Source of the DNA: Salinimonas lutimaris | GTDB taxonomy: Bacteria > Pseudomonadota > Gammaproteobacteria > Enterobacterales > Alteromonadaceae | Assembly: GCF_005222225.1 (NCBI RefSeq) | Contig: NZ_CP036536.1 | Coordinates: forward strand, 2,504,001 to 2,568,000 | Direction of reading: 5' to 3' | Length of the DNA stretch: 64,000 nucleotides | Shown here: positions 36,026 to 48,120 of the stretch, in pieces | Position numbering within the stretch: position 1 is the first letter of the stretch | Layout: every line of letters begins with the position of its first letter | Position numbers and translations under genes: made by a program | Notes under the pieces: generated by a model | What the model saw: the letters and a program-made list of their open reading frames with translations, nothing else | Database searches by the model: none | What the model was told of the DNA's origin: nothing

Positions 36026-36598
36026 CTACTCGGTATGCCCGGCATGGTCAGCTTGTTTTTTCTGGTAGCGTTGTTGCCACAGTTGACGGGCCGCTTGTTT
36101 ATCCTCGGCCGATACGTCATTGCCCTGAGCCAGGGTCTGTGCAATCTGACGGATAATCTGATCACGCTTTTTAATCAGCTTATCAGCATGGCTGAAGAAG
36201 CTTTTTGCCTCAGGATATTGTGTTTTTAAATCGTCGATGGGTTGTAGTGCCACAAAACGCTGTTCAAACGCCTCGTTGAATAAAGCGCGTTTTGCATTAA
36301 ACGTCACATAATCGCGGGCTTTATCAGATGTCAGATATTGTATGTCACGCTCAGATAAGCCTGCCTGCTCTGCCACATCCTGGCCTTTTGCTAGCCATTC
36401 ATCGATGGCATTTTCATTGCCATTTGCTACAGCCTGTTTAACCCCATCAGCCAAATCTGATGCATTTAAAATATCATCTGTAGTAATAACTGGCGCAGGT
36501 GCCTGCGATGTATCTGACGCTGAGTCATGGGATAACCATGCCAGATAACCCGCGGTAACAACAATAATGGCGCCAAGCGCGATCAACAACTTCTTCAT
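36026..36598 (-). CDS. Membrane-anchored periplasmic protein of unknown function
   Basis: 190 residues beginning MKKLLIALGAIIVV, a single N-terminal hydrophobic anchor, then a helical, charged periplasmic part with an acidic linker. The arrangement of an anchor followed by helical repeats containing RDQIIRQIAQTLAQG and a C-terminal QLWQQRYQKK is reminiscent of lipase-specific foldases (LifO), but the protein is much shorter than those (about half) and no lipase gene is adjacent, so I leave it unassigned. The frame extends upstream to 36664, but ATG 36598 with GGGG upstream gives the natural signal anchor. Confidence 0.6.
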   Translation of the reverse strand: MKKLLIALGAIIVVTAGYLAWLSHDSASDTSQAPAPVITTDDILNASDLADGVKQAVANGNENAIDEWLAKGQDVAEQAGLSERDIQYLTSDKARDYVTFNAKRALFNEAFEQRFVALQPIDDLKTQYPEAKSFFSHADKLIKKRDQIIRQIAQTLAQGNDVSAEDKQAARQLWQQRYQKKQADHAGHTE

Positions 36599-36755
36599 TT
36601 CAACCCCGGTTGATAAGTTCCAGTAAGTGTAAATGAAGACATCAGGAAGGACCTTATACTTCATTCACGACGTATTGTACCGTCTGAATAAATCATAAGG
36701 CAAAACAGATATGGCGAAGCAACCTTGCCTCACCATAAAAAGATAGAGTCGCCGG

Positions 36756-37055
36756 TTATTCTACCGGCGGTTTTGAGTTTTCCACACGGCTTTTCAACTT
36801 CTGTCCAGGACGGAATGTAACCACACGACGCGCCTTTATCGGGATATCCTCACCCGTTTTCGGGTTTCGGCCCGGACGTTCGTTTTTGTCCCTCAGGTCA
36901 AAATTCCCAAAACCTGACAGTTTCACTTGTTCACCAGATTCAAGTGCCTCTTTGATCTCCTCAAAGAAGCCTTCCACTAAATCTTTAGCGTCTTTTTTGT
37001 TCATACCCAGTTTTTCGAATAAGTGTTCAGCCATTTCGGCTTTGGTCAATGCCAT
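36756..37055 (-). CDS. ihfA: Integration host factor subunit alpha
   Basis: 99 residues, matching IHF-alpha over its full length: [17 protein letters not shown], the DNA-bending beta-arm region [19 protein letters not shown] with its conserved Pro, and [13 protein letters not shown]. With IHF-beta (not here) it makes the DNA-bending heterodimer. It follows pheT by three bases, the standard pheST-ihfA arrangement. A 7-bp hairpin (36750-36769) overlaps the last codons and may contribute to termination. Confidence 0.97.
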   Translation of the reverse strand: MALTKAEMAEHLFEKLGMNKKDAKDLVEGFFEEIKEALESGEQVKLSGFGNFDLRDKNERPGRNPKTGEDIPIKARRVVTFRPGQKLKSRVENSKPPVE

Positions 37056-37058
37056 AGT

Positions 37059-39446
37059 CTACTCTCTTAACGCTGCCCCGAACTCGGATTCTAACCCTTT
37101 CACCACGGTGTCCACTGCTTCCTGGATCTCAGCTTCTTCGAGTGTTTTATCCGCGTTCTGTAAAATCAGGGATAGGGCCAGGCTCTTAAATCCGGGCTCT
37201 ATGCCTTTTCCTTTATATACGTCGAACAAGTTTAGGCCAACTAGTTGATTTACGCCAATATTTTCTACATACGAAAGAATGGCACCTACTGGAACTACGT
37301 CTTTTACGGTAATCGCTATATCTCTACGGTTCGCAGGGTACTTTGAGATCGCTTTTGCCGCCGGTAATTGCCGTGTAGACAATGCCTTAAGATCAAGTTC
37401 AAAAATAAATGGTCGGCCATTTACCCCTAACAGTTTAGTAAACTGTGGATGTAATGCACCAAGATAACCTATTGATTTTCCATCAAGCAATATCTCTGCC
37501 GACATGCCAGGATGTAATGCGCTATGTTCAGCCGCCTGGAACGATACAACACCGTGTCCGGCCGTCAGTGCTAACAGGGCTTCCACGTCACCCTTGGCAT
37601 CAAAAAAATCAACCTGGGCATCTTCCCCGTGCCAGCTTTCCACCTCACGACGGCCGACCAGCAAACCGCCAATAACCGGTTCCTGGGCTACGCCGTTAGG
37701 CGCATCTTCACGAGGTAAGAAGCGTAAGCCAGTTTCAAATAATCTGACCCGCGTTTGCTGACGCTTCTGGTTATACGCCGCTGCCTGTAACAGGCCCGGC
37801 CACAGGCTCACCCGCATCACACTCATATCAGAGGAAATCGGATGGGGTAATACCAGTCCTTTTTCATCTGGAAACAGTGCATTTTGCACTTTAGGATCTA
37901 CAAACGAATAAGTAATCGCTTCTGAATAACCACGGGCAGTCAACAGCCCTTTAAATACATTTGTATCAATCGTGGCTTCCTGCGTCGGCAACATATTCAG
38001 GCTGGCGGTAGGCGCAACATTGGGAATATTGTTGTAACCATAAACCCGGGCAACTTCTTCGATCAGGTCTTCTTCGATTGCGATATCAAAGCGATAACTT
38101 GGGACCTGAGCCTGCCAGCCGTCGTCAGTTTGCGTCACCTGCATACCTAAACGGGTAAGCATTTCAGTCACTTTGTCCGCTACAATACTAATACCCAGTA
38201 CGCGATCCAGGCGTGATTTACGCAAAACCACCGTGGATTGTGCAGGCAGATGACTATCTGATACAGCTTCTACCACAGGACCCGGTTCACCACCACAAAT
38301 GTCCAGAATCAACGCGGTGGCCCGCTCCATGGCATCTTTTTGCAGTTGTGGATCCACACCGCGCTCATAACGATGCGAAGCATCTGTATGCAGGCCATAC
38401 TGGCGCGCACGTCCCATGATGGCATCACGGGCAAAAAAGGCACTTTCAAGCAGAATGTGCGAGGTATTTTCGTTTACACCTGAATGCAGACCACCGAACA
38501 CACCGGCCATTGCCAGAGATTTTTTATCATCGGCGATAACCAACGTATCCGCGTTTAACTCAACATTGCTTTCATCCAGCAGGGTCAGCGGTTCTTTATC
38601 GCCGGCCAGACGCACAGTGATGTTGCCTTCGATGCTATCTAAGTTAAATGCATGCATAGGCTGGCCCAGTTCAAGCAACACATAGTTGGTGACATCAACA
38701 ATCGGGTCAATACTGCGAATGCCACTACGGCGCAGCTTTTCTTTCATCCACAGCGGCGTGGCCGCTTTTACATCCACATTACACAGTACCCGCCCAAGAT
38801 AGCGCGGGCAGGCTTCTGGAGCCTGTAAAGTAATGGTCAGCTTGTCGTCGATAGTGGCGGCCACCGGTTCAATTGCCGGTACACACACATCAAGATTGTT
38901 CAGCACGCCAACTTCACGGGCAATACCACGAATCCCCAGACAATCAGCCCGGTTTGGCGTTAAATCCACATCCATGCTGGTATCATTCAAACCCAGATAC
39001 TCACGGATGTCCTGACCTACCGGTGCATCCGCCGGTAATTCAATAATACCATCGTGGTCATCACTGATACCCAGTTCAGAAAAACTACACAGCATGCCAA
39101 AAGACGGCTCGCCACGCAGTTTTGCTTTTTTAATTTTGAAGTCACCCGGTAATACCGCGCCAACAACTGCAACCGCCACTTTGATTCCCTGACGACAGTT
39201 CGGCGCACCGCAAACAATGTCCAGCAGCTCGTCGCCGCCCACATTGATTTTTGTTACCCGTAGCTTATCGGCATTAGGATGCTGACCACATTCAACCACT
39301 TCACCCACAACTACACCGGAAAAGTTTCCGGCCACTGCAGCCACGTCGTCAACTTCCAGACCAGCCATGCTCAGCTGTTCAGAAAGTGCATGTGAATCAA
39401 GTGCCGGGTTGACCCATTCTCTTAGCCAATTTTCACTGAATTTCAT
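37059..39446 (-). CDS. pheT: Phenylalanine-tRNA ligase beta subunit
   Basis: 795 residues, E. coli length. The N-terminal tRNA-binding EMAP-like domain ([18 protein letters not shown]), B3/B4 editing domain, B5 (RVYGYNNIP) and C-terminal anticodon-binding FDX-ACB domain ([17 protein letters not shown]) are all present. It edits Tyr-tRNA(Phe) and binds tRNA in the alpha2-beta2 enzyme. It lies 17 bases after pheS. Confidence 0.98.
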   Translation of the reverse strand: MKFSENWLREWVNPALDSHALSEQLSMAGLEVDDVAAVAGNFSGVVVGEVVECGQHPNADKLRVTKINVGGDELLDIVCGAPNCRQGIKVAVAVVGAVLPGDFKIKKAKLRGEPSFGMLCSFSELGISDDHDGIIELPADAPVGQDIREYLGLNDTSMDVDLTPNRADCLGIRGIAREVGVLNNLDVCVPAIEPVAATIDDKLTITLQAPEACPRYLGRVLCNVDVKAATPLWMKEKLRRSGIRSIDPIVDVTNYVLLELGQPMHAFNLDSIEGNITVRLAGDKEPLTLLDESNVELNADTLVIADDKKSLAMAGVFGGLHSGVNENTSHILLESAFFARDAIMGRARQYGLHTDASHRYERGVDPQLQKDAMERATALILDICGGEPGPVVEAVSDSHLPAQSTVVLRKSRLDRVLGISIVADKVTEMLTRLGMQVTQTDDGWQAQVPSYRFDIAIEEDLIEEVARVYGYNNIPNVAPTASLNMLPTQEATIDTNVFKGLLTARGYSEAITYSFVDPKVQNALFPDEKGLVLPHPISSDMSVMRVSLWPGLLQAAAYNQKRQQTRVRLFETGLRFLPREDAPNGVAQEPVIGGLLVGRREVESWHGEDAQVDFFDAKGDVEALLALTAGHGVVSFQAAEHSALHPGMSAEILLDGKSIGYLGALHPQFTKLLGVNGRPFIFELDLKALSTRQLPAAKAISKYPANRRDIAITVKDVVPVGAILSYVENIGVNQLVGLNLFDVYKGKGIEPGFKSLALSLILQNADKTLEEAEIQEAVDTVVKGLESEFGAALRE

Positions 39447-39463
39447 ATTGGTTCTGCCCTGCC

Positions 39464-40588
<1,125 letters not shown>

Positions 40589-40683
40589 TTACTTTATAGC
40601 GCACCGTTGTCTGGGAGTGGGTGCAATTGTGCGTTTCAGTTCAGGTGGATAGGTTGGTTTATGATTTTTTGCCGCTGAAACGA

Positions 40684-40712
40684 AAAACGGCGAGCATCCT
40701 GCTCGCCGTTTT
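40684..40712 (-). terminator. Terminator of the thrS-infC-rpmI-rplT operon
   Basis: AAAACGGCGAGCA (40684-40696) and TGCTCGCCGTTTT (40700-40712), 13 bp perfect, with a three-base loop; T-run on the reverse strand. It lies about 35 bases past the rplT stop. Remaining gap up to pheS shows no gene. Confidence 0.88.
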
Positions 40713-40745
40713 CCGAAAGAACTTAAACTTAATTTAGTTAAAAAA

Positions 40746-41105
<360 letters not shown>

Positions 41106-41119
41106 TCAGTCTCCTCGTC

Positions 41120-41317
41120 TTAAACGTAAGGCAGCATGCGCTGAACCAATTTGGTATCAGAATCATGAACCAGTTTTTTGCCACGTAAATGGCGTTTACG
41201 CTTAGTACTCTTTTTGGTCAGAATGTGACGCAAATGAGACTGTTTGCTTTTAAAGCGGCCAGAGCCCGTTTTCTTGAAGCGCTTGGCTGCACCACTGTTT
41301 GATTTGATTTTAGGCAT
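41120..41317 (-). CDS. rpmI: 50S ribosomal protein L35
   Basis: 65 residues: [20 protein letters not shown] and the [17 protein letters not shown] end. The 114-base gap to infC is where the L20 operator lies in E. coli; I did not find a clear pseudoknot by eye. Confidence 0.98.
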   Translation of the reverse strand: MPKIKSNSGAAKRFKKTGSGRFKSKQSHLRHILTKKSTKRKRHLRGKKLVHDSDTKLVQRMLPYV

Positions 41318-41431
41318 TGCTAAAACTCCGCATTGTTAATATCGACATTATTGGCGTGCAGTCACCGCATGTCGGTTCATGTTTACAGCAAGGTGTTTCG
41401 AAGGTGCAGAATCTTCGAAAACTTTAGACCA

Positions 41432-41974
41432 TTACTGCTTCTTATTTGGGGCAAGCACCATGATCATTTGACGGCCTTCCACACGACGTGGGAAAGACTC
41501 GCAAATAGCAATTTCTTCTAAATCGGTTTTAATCCGGTTTAGCAGTTCAATGCCGATCTCTTGGTGAGCCATTTCACGTCCGCGGAAGCGGATCGTGACT
41601 TTGGCTTTATCGCCACCTTCCAGAAAGCGACGCAGGTTGCGCAGTTTTACCTGGTAATCGCCTTCATCAGTGCCAGGGCGGAATTTAACCTCCTTGACCT
41701 GAATTTGCTTTTGCTTTTTCTTCTGCTCTTTCTGAGCTTTACTTTTTTCGAAGAGGAACTTGCCATAATCCATAACTTTACAGACTGGCGGCTCAGCATT
41801 CGGACTAATCTCTACCAGGTCCAGACCCGCCTCTTCAGCGGATTGTGTTGCTTCTGCAAGTGAAACAACCCCTACCTGTTCCCCTTCTTTGCCGATCAGT
41901 CGTACTTCTCTGGCTTTGATTTCATCGTTAATGCGGGCTTTTGCGCCCTGAGCCTTGTTATTAGCGCCTTTAAT
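41432..41974 (-). CDS. infC: Translation initiation factor IF-3, AUU start codon
   Basis: 180 residues, full IF-3 length. The only correct N-terminus begins at ATT 41974 with GGAGGA upstream; the mature chain reads [16 protein letters not shown], then the linker and [17 protein letters not shown]. The first in-frame ATG (41773) would drop the N-terminal domain. IF-3 proofreads initiation codons, and the AUU start is the basis of its known autoregulation: excess IF-3 rejects its own start. Upstream thrS is 84 bases away, and the thrS-infC-rpmI-rplT order is conserved. Confidence 0.96.
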   Translation of the reverse strand: MKGANNKAQGAKARINDEIKAREVRLIGKEGEQVGVVSLAEATQSAEEAGLDLVEISPNAEPPVCKVMDYGKFLFEKSKAQKEQKKKQKQIQVKEVKFRPGTDEGDYQVKLRNLRRFLEGGDKAKVTIRFRGREMAHQEIGIELLNRIKTDLEEIAICESFPRRVEGRQMIMVLAPNKKQ

Positions 41975-42058
41975 GTGCTATTCCTCCAAAATTTAATCTT
42001 TTTGCCTGTCCCTTTATATATGGACAGAGACAGGCACCTTCAAGCCCTTGAAACAACC

Positions 42059-43975
42059 TTATTTGATTGTTTTGTCAGCGACTTCGCGCTGAGCTAGCTC
42101 AACAAACGCATCTAGACTCATGGTACCAAGGTCTTCACCGCGTCTGGAGCGTACTGCTACCTGGCCGGATTCTACTTCTTTATCACCGACCACCAGCATA
42201 TAAGGAATACGCTTCAAAGTATGCTCGCGGATTTTAAAGCCAATCTTCTCATTTCTCAAGTCCGACTTTGCTCTAAATCCAATTTGTTGCAGTTTTTCTA
42301 CTGTTTCGCGCACATATTCTGACTGGCTGTCAGTAATATTCATCACAACCATCTGTTGCGGCGCCAGCCACAGCGGGAAGAAACCAGCAAATTCTTCGGT
42401 CAGAATACCGATGAAACGTTCCAGCGAACCTAATATCGCCCGGTGAATCATAACCGGTACCTTACGCTCACCGTCTTCGGCAACATAAGTTGAGCCTAAG
42501 CGGCCTGGCATCGAAAAGTCCAGTTGCACCGTTCCGCACTGCCATGCCCGATCCAGACAATCATGCAGGGTAAATTCAATTTTCGGACCGTAGAACGCCC
42601 CTTCACCCGGCAAGTAGTCAAACTCAATATCGTTGGCTTTCAGTGCTTCGGCCAGTGCGGCTTCAGACTTATCCCAGATTTCATCCGAGCCCACACGCTT
42701 TTCAGGGCGGGTCGACAGTTTAACGGCAATCTTGTCAAAACCAAACGCAGCGTAGGTGTCATACACCATTTTAATACAGCCGCTGACTTCCTCAAGGATC
42801 TGCTCTTCAGTACAGAAAATATGCGCGTCATCCTGAGTAAACCCACGCACCCGCATCAGACCATGTAACGCACCGGAAGGTTCATTACGGTGACAACAGC
42901 CAAATTCAGCCATCCGCAGCGGCAGATCACGGTAAGATTTCAGCCCCTGGTTAAAAATCTGAACGTGGCCAGGACAATTCATTGGCTTAATCGCATATTC
43001 ACGCTTTTCAGATTCTGTGGTGAACATGTTTTCAGCGTATTTATCCCAGTGGCCTGATTTTTCCCACAAGGAGCGGTCCATCATCAGTGGGCCTTTTACC
43101 TCACCGTAGCTGTACTCACGCAGTTTCTGACGTATAAAGCTTTCCAGTTCAGTATAAATCGACCAACCGTCGTTGTGCCAGAACACCATACCCGGTGCTT
43201 CTTCCTGCCAATGGAACAGATCCAGCGTTTTACCGATTTTGCGGTGATCACGTTTCTCGGCTTCCTCTAGACGGGTCAGATAAGACTTAAGCTGCTTTTT
43301 GTCTGCCCAGGCTGTACCGTAAATACGCTGCAACATTTTATTTTCGCTGTTACCTCGCCAGTAAGCACCAGCCACTTTCATAATTTTGAAGTGGTGACAA
43401 AACTTCATATTCGGCACGTGCGGGCCGCGGCACATATCCACATATTCTTCGTGATGATACAAGCCTGGGCGGTCATCCTGGCTGATATTCTCATCCAGAA
43501 TTTCCATTTTATAGGTTTCGCCGCGCTGCTCAAACGTATCGCGGGCTTCCTGCCAGCTGACTTTCTTTTTCACTACGTCATAGTTAGTTTTGGCCAGCTC
43601 CAGCATCCGCTTTTCCAGCTTCTGCAAATCTTCGGCGGTCAGCGAATGGTCCATGTCCACATCGTAATAAAAACCATTGTCGATAACCGGACCAATGGCC
43701 ATTTTCACACCAGGCCATAGTTGCTTAATGGCATGACCAATCAGGTGAGCACAACTGTGGCGGATAATTTCCAGACCATCGTCATCTTTGGCAGTAACAA
43801 TCTGCAATGCGGCATCCTGTTCAATCAGATCTACAGCATCAACCAGTTCACCGTTTACTTTGCCGGCAATGGTGGCTTTAGCCAGACCAGGGCCAATATC
43901 GGCGGCAACATCTAACACTGAAACGGCATTATCGAAAGCGCGTTGGCTCCCGTCAGGAAGGGTAATTACAGGCAT
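42059..43975 (-). CDS. thrS: Threonine-tRNA ligase
   Basis: 638 residues, normal length. The TGS domain (1-60), editing domain with the [16 protein letters not shown] motif and a class II core with [25 protein letters not shown] and a C-terminal anticodon-binding domain ([12 protein letters not shown]) are all present. The 315-base gap upstream contains its promoter and no gene. E. coli ThrS represses its own mRNA via a tRNA-like leader; the upstream region here was not recognisable as such by eye. Confidence 0.98.
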   Translation of the reverse strand: MPVITLPDGSQRAFDNAVSVLDVAADIGPGLAKATIAGKVNGELVDAVDLIEQDAALQIVTAKDDDGLEIIRHSCAHLIGHAIKQLWPGVKMAIGPVIDNGFYYDVDMDHSLTAEDLQKLEKRMLELAKTNYDVVKKKVSWQEARDTFEQRGETYKMEILDENISQDDRPGLYHHEEYVDMCRGPHVPNMKFCHHFKIMKVAGAYWRGNSENKMLQRIYGTAWADKKQLKSYLTRLEEAEKRDHRKIGKTLDLFHWQEEAPGMVFWHNDGWSIYTELESFIRQKLREYSYGEVKGPLMMDRSLWEKSGHWDKYAENMFTTESEKREYAIKPMNCPGHVQIFNQGLKSYRDLPLRMAEFGCCHRNEPSGALHGLMRVRGFTQDDAHIFCTEEQILEEVSGCIKMVYDTYAAFGFDKIAVKLSTRPEKRVGSDEIWDKSEAALAEALKANDIEFDYLPGEGAFYGPKIEFTLHDCLDRAWQCGTVQLDFSMPGRLGSTYVAEDGERKVPVMIHRAILGSLERFIGILTEEFAGFFPLWLAPQQMVVMNITDSQSEYVRETVEKLQQIGFRAKSDLRNEKIGFKIREHTLKRIPYMLVVGDKEVESGQVAVRSRRGEDLGTMSLDAFVELAQREVADKTIK

Positions 43976-44094
43976 TTAGATTCCTTAACAGTGGTGACAC
44001 CTACTCTGTGCCACTTGTTGTGTTTGTTTTGAGGATTGATTTATGGGTGCAGCCGCACTGTCACCAGACATGCTGACATGTCAAAACGGTTGGA

Positions 44095-44122
44095 ATTATA
44101 ACGGCTTGCCGCCGTCATGCAA
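44095..44122 (-). promoter_or_regulatory. Promoter of the thrS operon
   Basis: Reverse strand TTGCAT (44117-44122), 16-base spacer, perfect TATAAT (44095-44100), about 120 bases upstream of thrS ATG, leaving a long leader. The rest of 43976-44290 shows no gene. Confidence 0.68.
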
Positions 44123-44290
44123 TGCTCTTTCACGGTTTAAAGGGTTGTCAGGCAGATTTTTATTGCTGGCCATGACCGCCGGTGGCAAAAAATCTGTGTG
44201 ATTTTGCGATCATTCAGCCAGTCCGTACAGTAAAAAACAGATAACGGATTTTATGCTAACTATACTTGAGGTCAGAGAGTAAAGGTGACG

Positions 44291-45193
44291 ATGCAAGCAA
44301 ACGGGCAATCTGCAATGTGGCACTTTATCAGTGAAAATATCAGTCAGTCGACAAACCGTCCATTTTACTGCCAGCATGTTCAGCCGGTCAGTGGGGGCGA
44401 CACGCATCGTGCTTTTGTGGTCCGTGATGAAAGTCGACGGTATTTTGTTAAGGTTCGCCCCGCCCGCGGACCTGCCCAGTTAATTCACGAGGCAGAAGGA
44501 TTACGGGCAATCAGCGCCACCAATACGATTTACTGCCCATCGGTAATTTGCTGCGGCACCACCGCCGAAGGCAATCAGAGCCATGAGTATCTGGTGTTAA
44601 ATCATATCCGTTTTCACGAAGGCAGTGCGCCAGACTGGGCGATGGCCGGTCAGCAACTGGCCGCCCTGCATCAGGCGCCCGGCTACACAGAATTTGGCTG
44701 GCCTCACGATAACTATATCGGGGCCACCCCACAGCGCAATGAACAATACAGTACGTGGTCGGTTTTTTTCGCCGAGTGCCGGATTGGCGCTATGCTGGAC
44801 AAGCTCTCCGCAGCCGGTCATAAACTGGTGTCTGCCGACATCTTTACTACCCGCATTGAAAAGCTCTTGCACGGTCACTTGCCGGCCCCCAGCCTGGTCC
44901 ACGGCGACTTGTGGACCGGGAATACCGGCTTTTGTCAAAACGGCCCGGTGATATTTGACCCGGCTATACATATTGGTGACCGTGAAACCGATCTGGCCAT
45001 GACAGAGCTGTTCGGACGCTTCCCTGACGCTTTTTACACCGCGTATTCAGACGCAGCGCCCTTACCGCCTGACTATGACCAGCGCAAACCGGTTTATCAA
45101 CTTTATCATCTACTTAACCACGCACTGATGTTTGGCGGACACTACCTGCCGGCAGCAAAATCTGCAATCATGGACATTCAACACACATTTTAA
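44291..45193 (+). CDS. Fructosamine kinase family protein
   Basis: 300 residues, aminoglycoside-phosphotransferase-like fold of the fructosamine/ketosamine kinase family (E. coli YniA group). The catalytic loop is LVHGDLWTGNTG and the metal-binding FDPAIHIGDRETDLAM, with SGGDTHRAF at the nucleotide lobe. It may phosphorylate glycated amines for deglycation, or other ketosamines. GTG 44285 and ATG 44291 are both in frame; AAAGG is five bases before ATG 44291, so that one is chosen. It is followed 17 bases later by the pteridine reductase gene. Confidence 0.92.
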   Translation: MQANGQSAMWHFISENISQSTNRPFYCQHVQPVSGGDTHRAFVVRDESRRYFVKVRPARGPAQLIHEAEGLRAISATNTIYCPSVICCGTTAEGNQSHEYLVLNHIRFHEGSAPDWAMAGQQLAALHQAPGYTEFGWPHDNYIGATPQRNEQYSTWSVFFAECRIGAMLDKLSAAGHKLVSADIFTTRIEKLLHGHLPAPSLVHGDLWTGNTGFCQNGPVIFDPAIHIGDRETDLAMTELFGRFPDAFYTAYSDAAPLPPDYDQRKPVYQLYHLLNHALMFGGHYLPAAKSAIMDIQHTF

Positions 45194-45210
45194 CTAAAGG
45201 CCTTTATTTT

Positions 45211-45957
45211 ATGCAGCCTACTCCTGTCTCTCTGGTTACCGGTGGTGCAAAACGCATTGGCGCCCAATTGGTGAAAACACTGCATCAGCAGGGCCATAAC
45301 GTGATTATTCACTATCACCATTCACAAGAGGCCGCGCAGTCACTGGCAGACGCCCTGAACCAGTTACGCCCGGCTTCAGCCTGCGTTGTGCAGGCCGACC
45401 TGTGTAACCTTAATGAGGTCAGTCATCTGGCGGCCCGCGCTCAGCAGTGTTATGGCCGGGTTGATGTACTGGTAAACAACGCGTCTGCGTTTTACCCTAC
45501 TCCACTGGGCTCTGTAACCCAACAGGATTGGCAGGCGCTGACTGGCAGCAATGTTCAGGGCCCGCTGTTTTTAATCCAGGCACTGGCGGATGCACTCACA
45601 CACAGTCAGGGCTGCGTGATCAATATGATTGATATGCACATTGACCGCCCGCTGCCTCAGCACAGTGTATATGTTGCAGCCAAGACAGCGCTAGCCTCGG
45701 TAACCCGCTCTCTGGCAGCAGAGATGGCCCCGGCAGTGCGGGTCAATGGTATTGCGCCAGGGGCAATTCTGTGGCCAGAACGCTCGCTCTGTGACGCAGA
45801 AAAACAAAACTTGCTGGACAGCATTCCGCTTAACACATTAGGTACGCCGGACGATATTGCCCACACTATGCTGTTTTTATTGCAGGCCAGCTATATTACC
45901 GGGCAGATCATATACGTGGATGGCGGGCGCAGTATTGCCTCCGGCGCCAGTGCCTGA
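45211..45957 (+). CDS. Pteridine reductase-type SDR
   Basis: 248 residues, SDR fold with the PTR1/FolM-like N-terminus VTGGAKRIGAQLVKTLH (residues 9-25), NNAS in LVNNASAFY and catalytic YVAAK. The RxG-type TGGxKRIG motif, instead of the classical TGxxxGIG, marks pteridine reductases, which reduce dihydropterins or dihydromonapterin with NADPH. It is followed by a DUF3080 lipoprotein gene 13 bases later, a conserved pairing in Alteromonadales as I recall, though I cannot check. Confidence 0.85.
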   Translation: MQPTPVSLVTGGAKRIGAQLVKTLHQQGHNVIIHYHHSQEAAQSLADALNQLRPASACVVQADLCNLNEVSHLAARAQQCYGRVDVLVNNASAFYPTPLGSVTQQDWQALTGSNVQGPLFLIQALADALTHSQGCVINMIDMHIDRPLPQHSVYVAAKTALASVTRSLAAEMAPAVRVNGIAPGAILWPERSLCDAEKQNLLDSIPLNTLGTPDDIAHTMLFLLQASYITGQIIYVDGGRSIASGASA

Positions 45958-45970
45958 GCAGGATGAACGC

Positions 45971-47017
45971 ATGACCGGCCAGCTTCCTGCCTGCTTGCTA
46001 CATTGCTTACTGGTTTTGTCAGTGCTCTTATTAGGCGGGTGCTGGTTTGATAGCGGACTAACCGGCCAGCTGGATGAATATCGCACCCGCCTGGCACGGG
46101 TAACCGACAGTGAATTTAGTGCGCCACAGGATGACGATACCGACATCCTGAGATTTCCGGCCGGCGGCCAGCTATATCAAAAGGTCGCCCCCTTTAATGT
46201 TAATCTGCGACAGTTTTATCAGTTACAGAATTGCGAGCTGGGCGCGCTGGTAGCACAGCGTAATACGGCCGTGGGCAAAACGGCGCAGCCTTCACAGCGG
46301 TTTATTTACGAAGATGCCCTGCTGGATGCACTGGACAGGTGTCGACAGCAGTTACCAGACAACCCACAACTAGTCAGCCAGCTGTCCAACTGGCTGGCAG
46401 CCAAACAAGCGCAGCGCCCGGCACTGTGGGCCAACCTGGTGCAGACCAGCGAAGAAACCCGCGCCGCTTTTTCCCGTCCCGAAACATTGCTGACTAAAGA
46501 TGATAACCGCGACGCTGGCGTGTCAGTGTCTGCGTTGCAGTTTCTGGCCGGGCTGAAAAATAACCGCCAGCAGTCGCTTGATACGCTCGAGCAGGAACTG
46601 AAGTATCTGGACTCATCCCGGTTACCGGCTAAAATCTGGCGGACGCAGGCAGTAATCACACACCAGCTGAATACGCTGACAGCACAGTTACGCCCGGTGT
46701 TATCTGAGCAGGCCTGTCCGGCCGGTAAAGCCAGCGACCAGGTGGAAATTCTGCGTAATGTGTTTTACCTGTTTTTTATCGAGCAGGTACAGCCTGTTGG
46801 CAGCGTGCTCAATCAGTATCATTATCGCCTGATGCCAGTGTGGCAGGCGTGGCTTGAAGATCCGGCGCTGGCTGAGTCATTCAGGGCATACTTGCATCAG
46901 CATGCCGTAACGGGCTTTGCGGCCTATCAGCAGGCTATCCATGCCCATGTATCATTGTGGCAGGAGTTGTTTGCCCGGTGCAATTTATCACCGGTAGCAC
47001 CAAAAGCCGGCAGCTAG
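45971..47017 (+). CDS. DUF3080 family lipoprotein
   Basis: 348 residues with a lipoprotein signal peptide (CLLVLSVLLLGGCWFD, lipobox LGGC). The mature part is helical, with QLYQKVAPFNVNLRQFYQLQNCELGALVAQRN and FIYEDALLDALDRC, matching DUF3080. No role is known to me. Upstream in-frame ATGs exist inside the reductase gene, but ATG 45971, after AGGATGAAC, gives a normal signal peptide. Probable operon with the fructosamine kinase and pteridine reductase genes. Confidence 0.85.
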   Translation: MTGQLPACLLHCLLVLSVLLLGGCWFDSGLTGQLDEYRTRLARVTDSEFSAPQDDDTDILRFPAGGQLYQKVAPFNVNLRQFYQLQNCELGALVAQRNTAVGKTAQPSQRFIYEDALLDALDRCRQQLPDNPQLVSQLSNWLAAKQAQRPALWANLVQTSEETRAAFSRPETLLTKDDNRDAGVSVSALQFLAGLKNNRQQSLDTLEQELKYLDSSRLPAKIWRTQAVITHQLNTLTAQLRPVLSEQACPAGKASDQVEILRNVFYLFFIEQVQPVGSVLNQYHYRLMPVWQAWLEDPALAESFRAYLHQHAVTGFAAYQQAIHAHVSLWQELFARCNLSPVAPKAGS

Positions 47018-47023
47018 CCAGAT

Positions 47024-48055
47024 TTACAATATATTGTCACCATCTTCAGGATCTCTGGCATGCTTTGCCTGTCGCCGTATCTCACTGGTTTCACTGGCCA
47101 CATCCTCGGTATGGTGTGAGTCTGTGCTGTATTTATCAGATGCATGAGGCAACGAACCATTTTTTGCAGGCGGTGACGATACCTCGTTTTTTTGTCCCCC
47201 GGATGGACTGTTCTGCGCCACCGAATTCACTACAGGCACGCCCTGCGGAAAGATAATTTCCCGGGCATCATCGGGCATCGAAATTCCCGCCTGTTCAAAG
47301 GTAGCGAGCAACTGCCTGAACAGGGACGAGGTAATTTTCACAATGCTGGTGACTTCTGCATTTATCCAGAAATAGACTTTAAGATTGACAGTAGACGCGC
47401 CCAGGTTATCAATCAGTACCAGTGGTTCGGGTGAATCCAGCACAAACTGGTGCTGCCCGAGGACGGTCTGCGCAAGCTGTCGCACCTGCGAAATATCATT
47501 GTCGTACCCTACCCCTAGCTCGAGTTGCCCGCGCATATTAGGATTGGCGGTGAGGTTTTTAATAATGCCCTTATAAACACTGGCATTCGGTAGTTGTATA
47601 TGATTGCCGTCAAAATCAACCAGGGTGGTCGCTCTGGCAGTGACCTTTTGAATCACCCCGGTGTAAGAGGCAATGGTCACCACATCGCCAATTTTGAACG
47701 GTCGCTGGACCGTCAGTAACAGGCTGGAAATAAAGTTTTCGGCAATATCACGAAATGCAAAGCCCAGAATCAACCCCACAATGCCGGTGCCGCTCATAAT
47801 AGCTACCGCAAATTCCGTTAATCCGGACTGTTTTAAAAAAATATACAGTCCGAGTAATATAATCAGCAGACTGAATGAGCGGCGAATGACAGAGTGAAGC
47901 AACGGGCCTGACTGAAAATAACTGAATGGCCGCATGCAAAGATGGGACAGTGGCCTGGCTAGCAAGATAGCTATTACCAGGGCCAGCACACCCTCAAGAA
48001 AATCGGGTACAGCAGCACTTAACATCTGCACAAAGGCGGTGACATCCCTGAACAT
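47024..48055 (-). CDS. Mechanosensitive ion channel, MscS family
   Basis: 343 residues. Three transmembrane segments are in the first 110 residues; the pore helix segment VAIMSGTGIVGLILGFAFRDIAENFISS has the glycine-alanine pattern of MscS TM3, followed by the beta domain FKIGDVVTIASYTGVIQKVTARATTL. The C-terminal 70 residues are a Ser/Asp/Pro-rich disordered tail beyond the conserved fold, absent from MscS itself. It would relieve hypo-osmotic stress. Convergent with the DUF3080 gene, six bases between the stops. Confidence 0.92.
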   Translation of the reverse strand: MFRDVTAFVQMLSAAVPDFLEGVLALVIAILLARPLSHLCMRPFSYFQSGPLLHSVIRRSFSLLIILLGLYIFLKQSGLTEFAVAIMSGTGIVGLILGFAFRDIAENFISSLLLTVQRPFKIGDVVTIASYTGVIQKVTARATTLVDFDGNHIQLPNASVYKGIIKNLTANPNMRGQLELGVGYDNDISQVRQLAQTVLGQHQFVLDSPEPLVLIDNLGASTVNLKVYFWINAEVTSIVKITSSLFRQLLATFEQAGISMPDDAREIIFPQGVPVVNSVAQNSPSGGQKNEVSSPPAKNGSLPHASDKYSTDSHHTEDVASETSEIRRQAKHARDPEDGDNIL

Positions 48056-48120
48056 ACATTCATTTTTATGGTAAATGGGTGATAACAGCTATACGCTAAA
48101 AGCGATGCTCAGGACCACCG

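Noticed and set aside
36026..36598. Lipase chaperone (LifO)
   Set aside because: Topology is similar, but it is about half the usual length and no lipase gene is adjacent.
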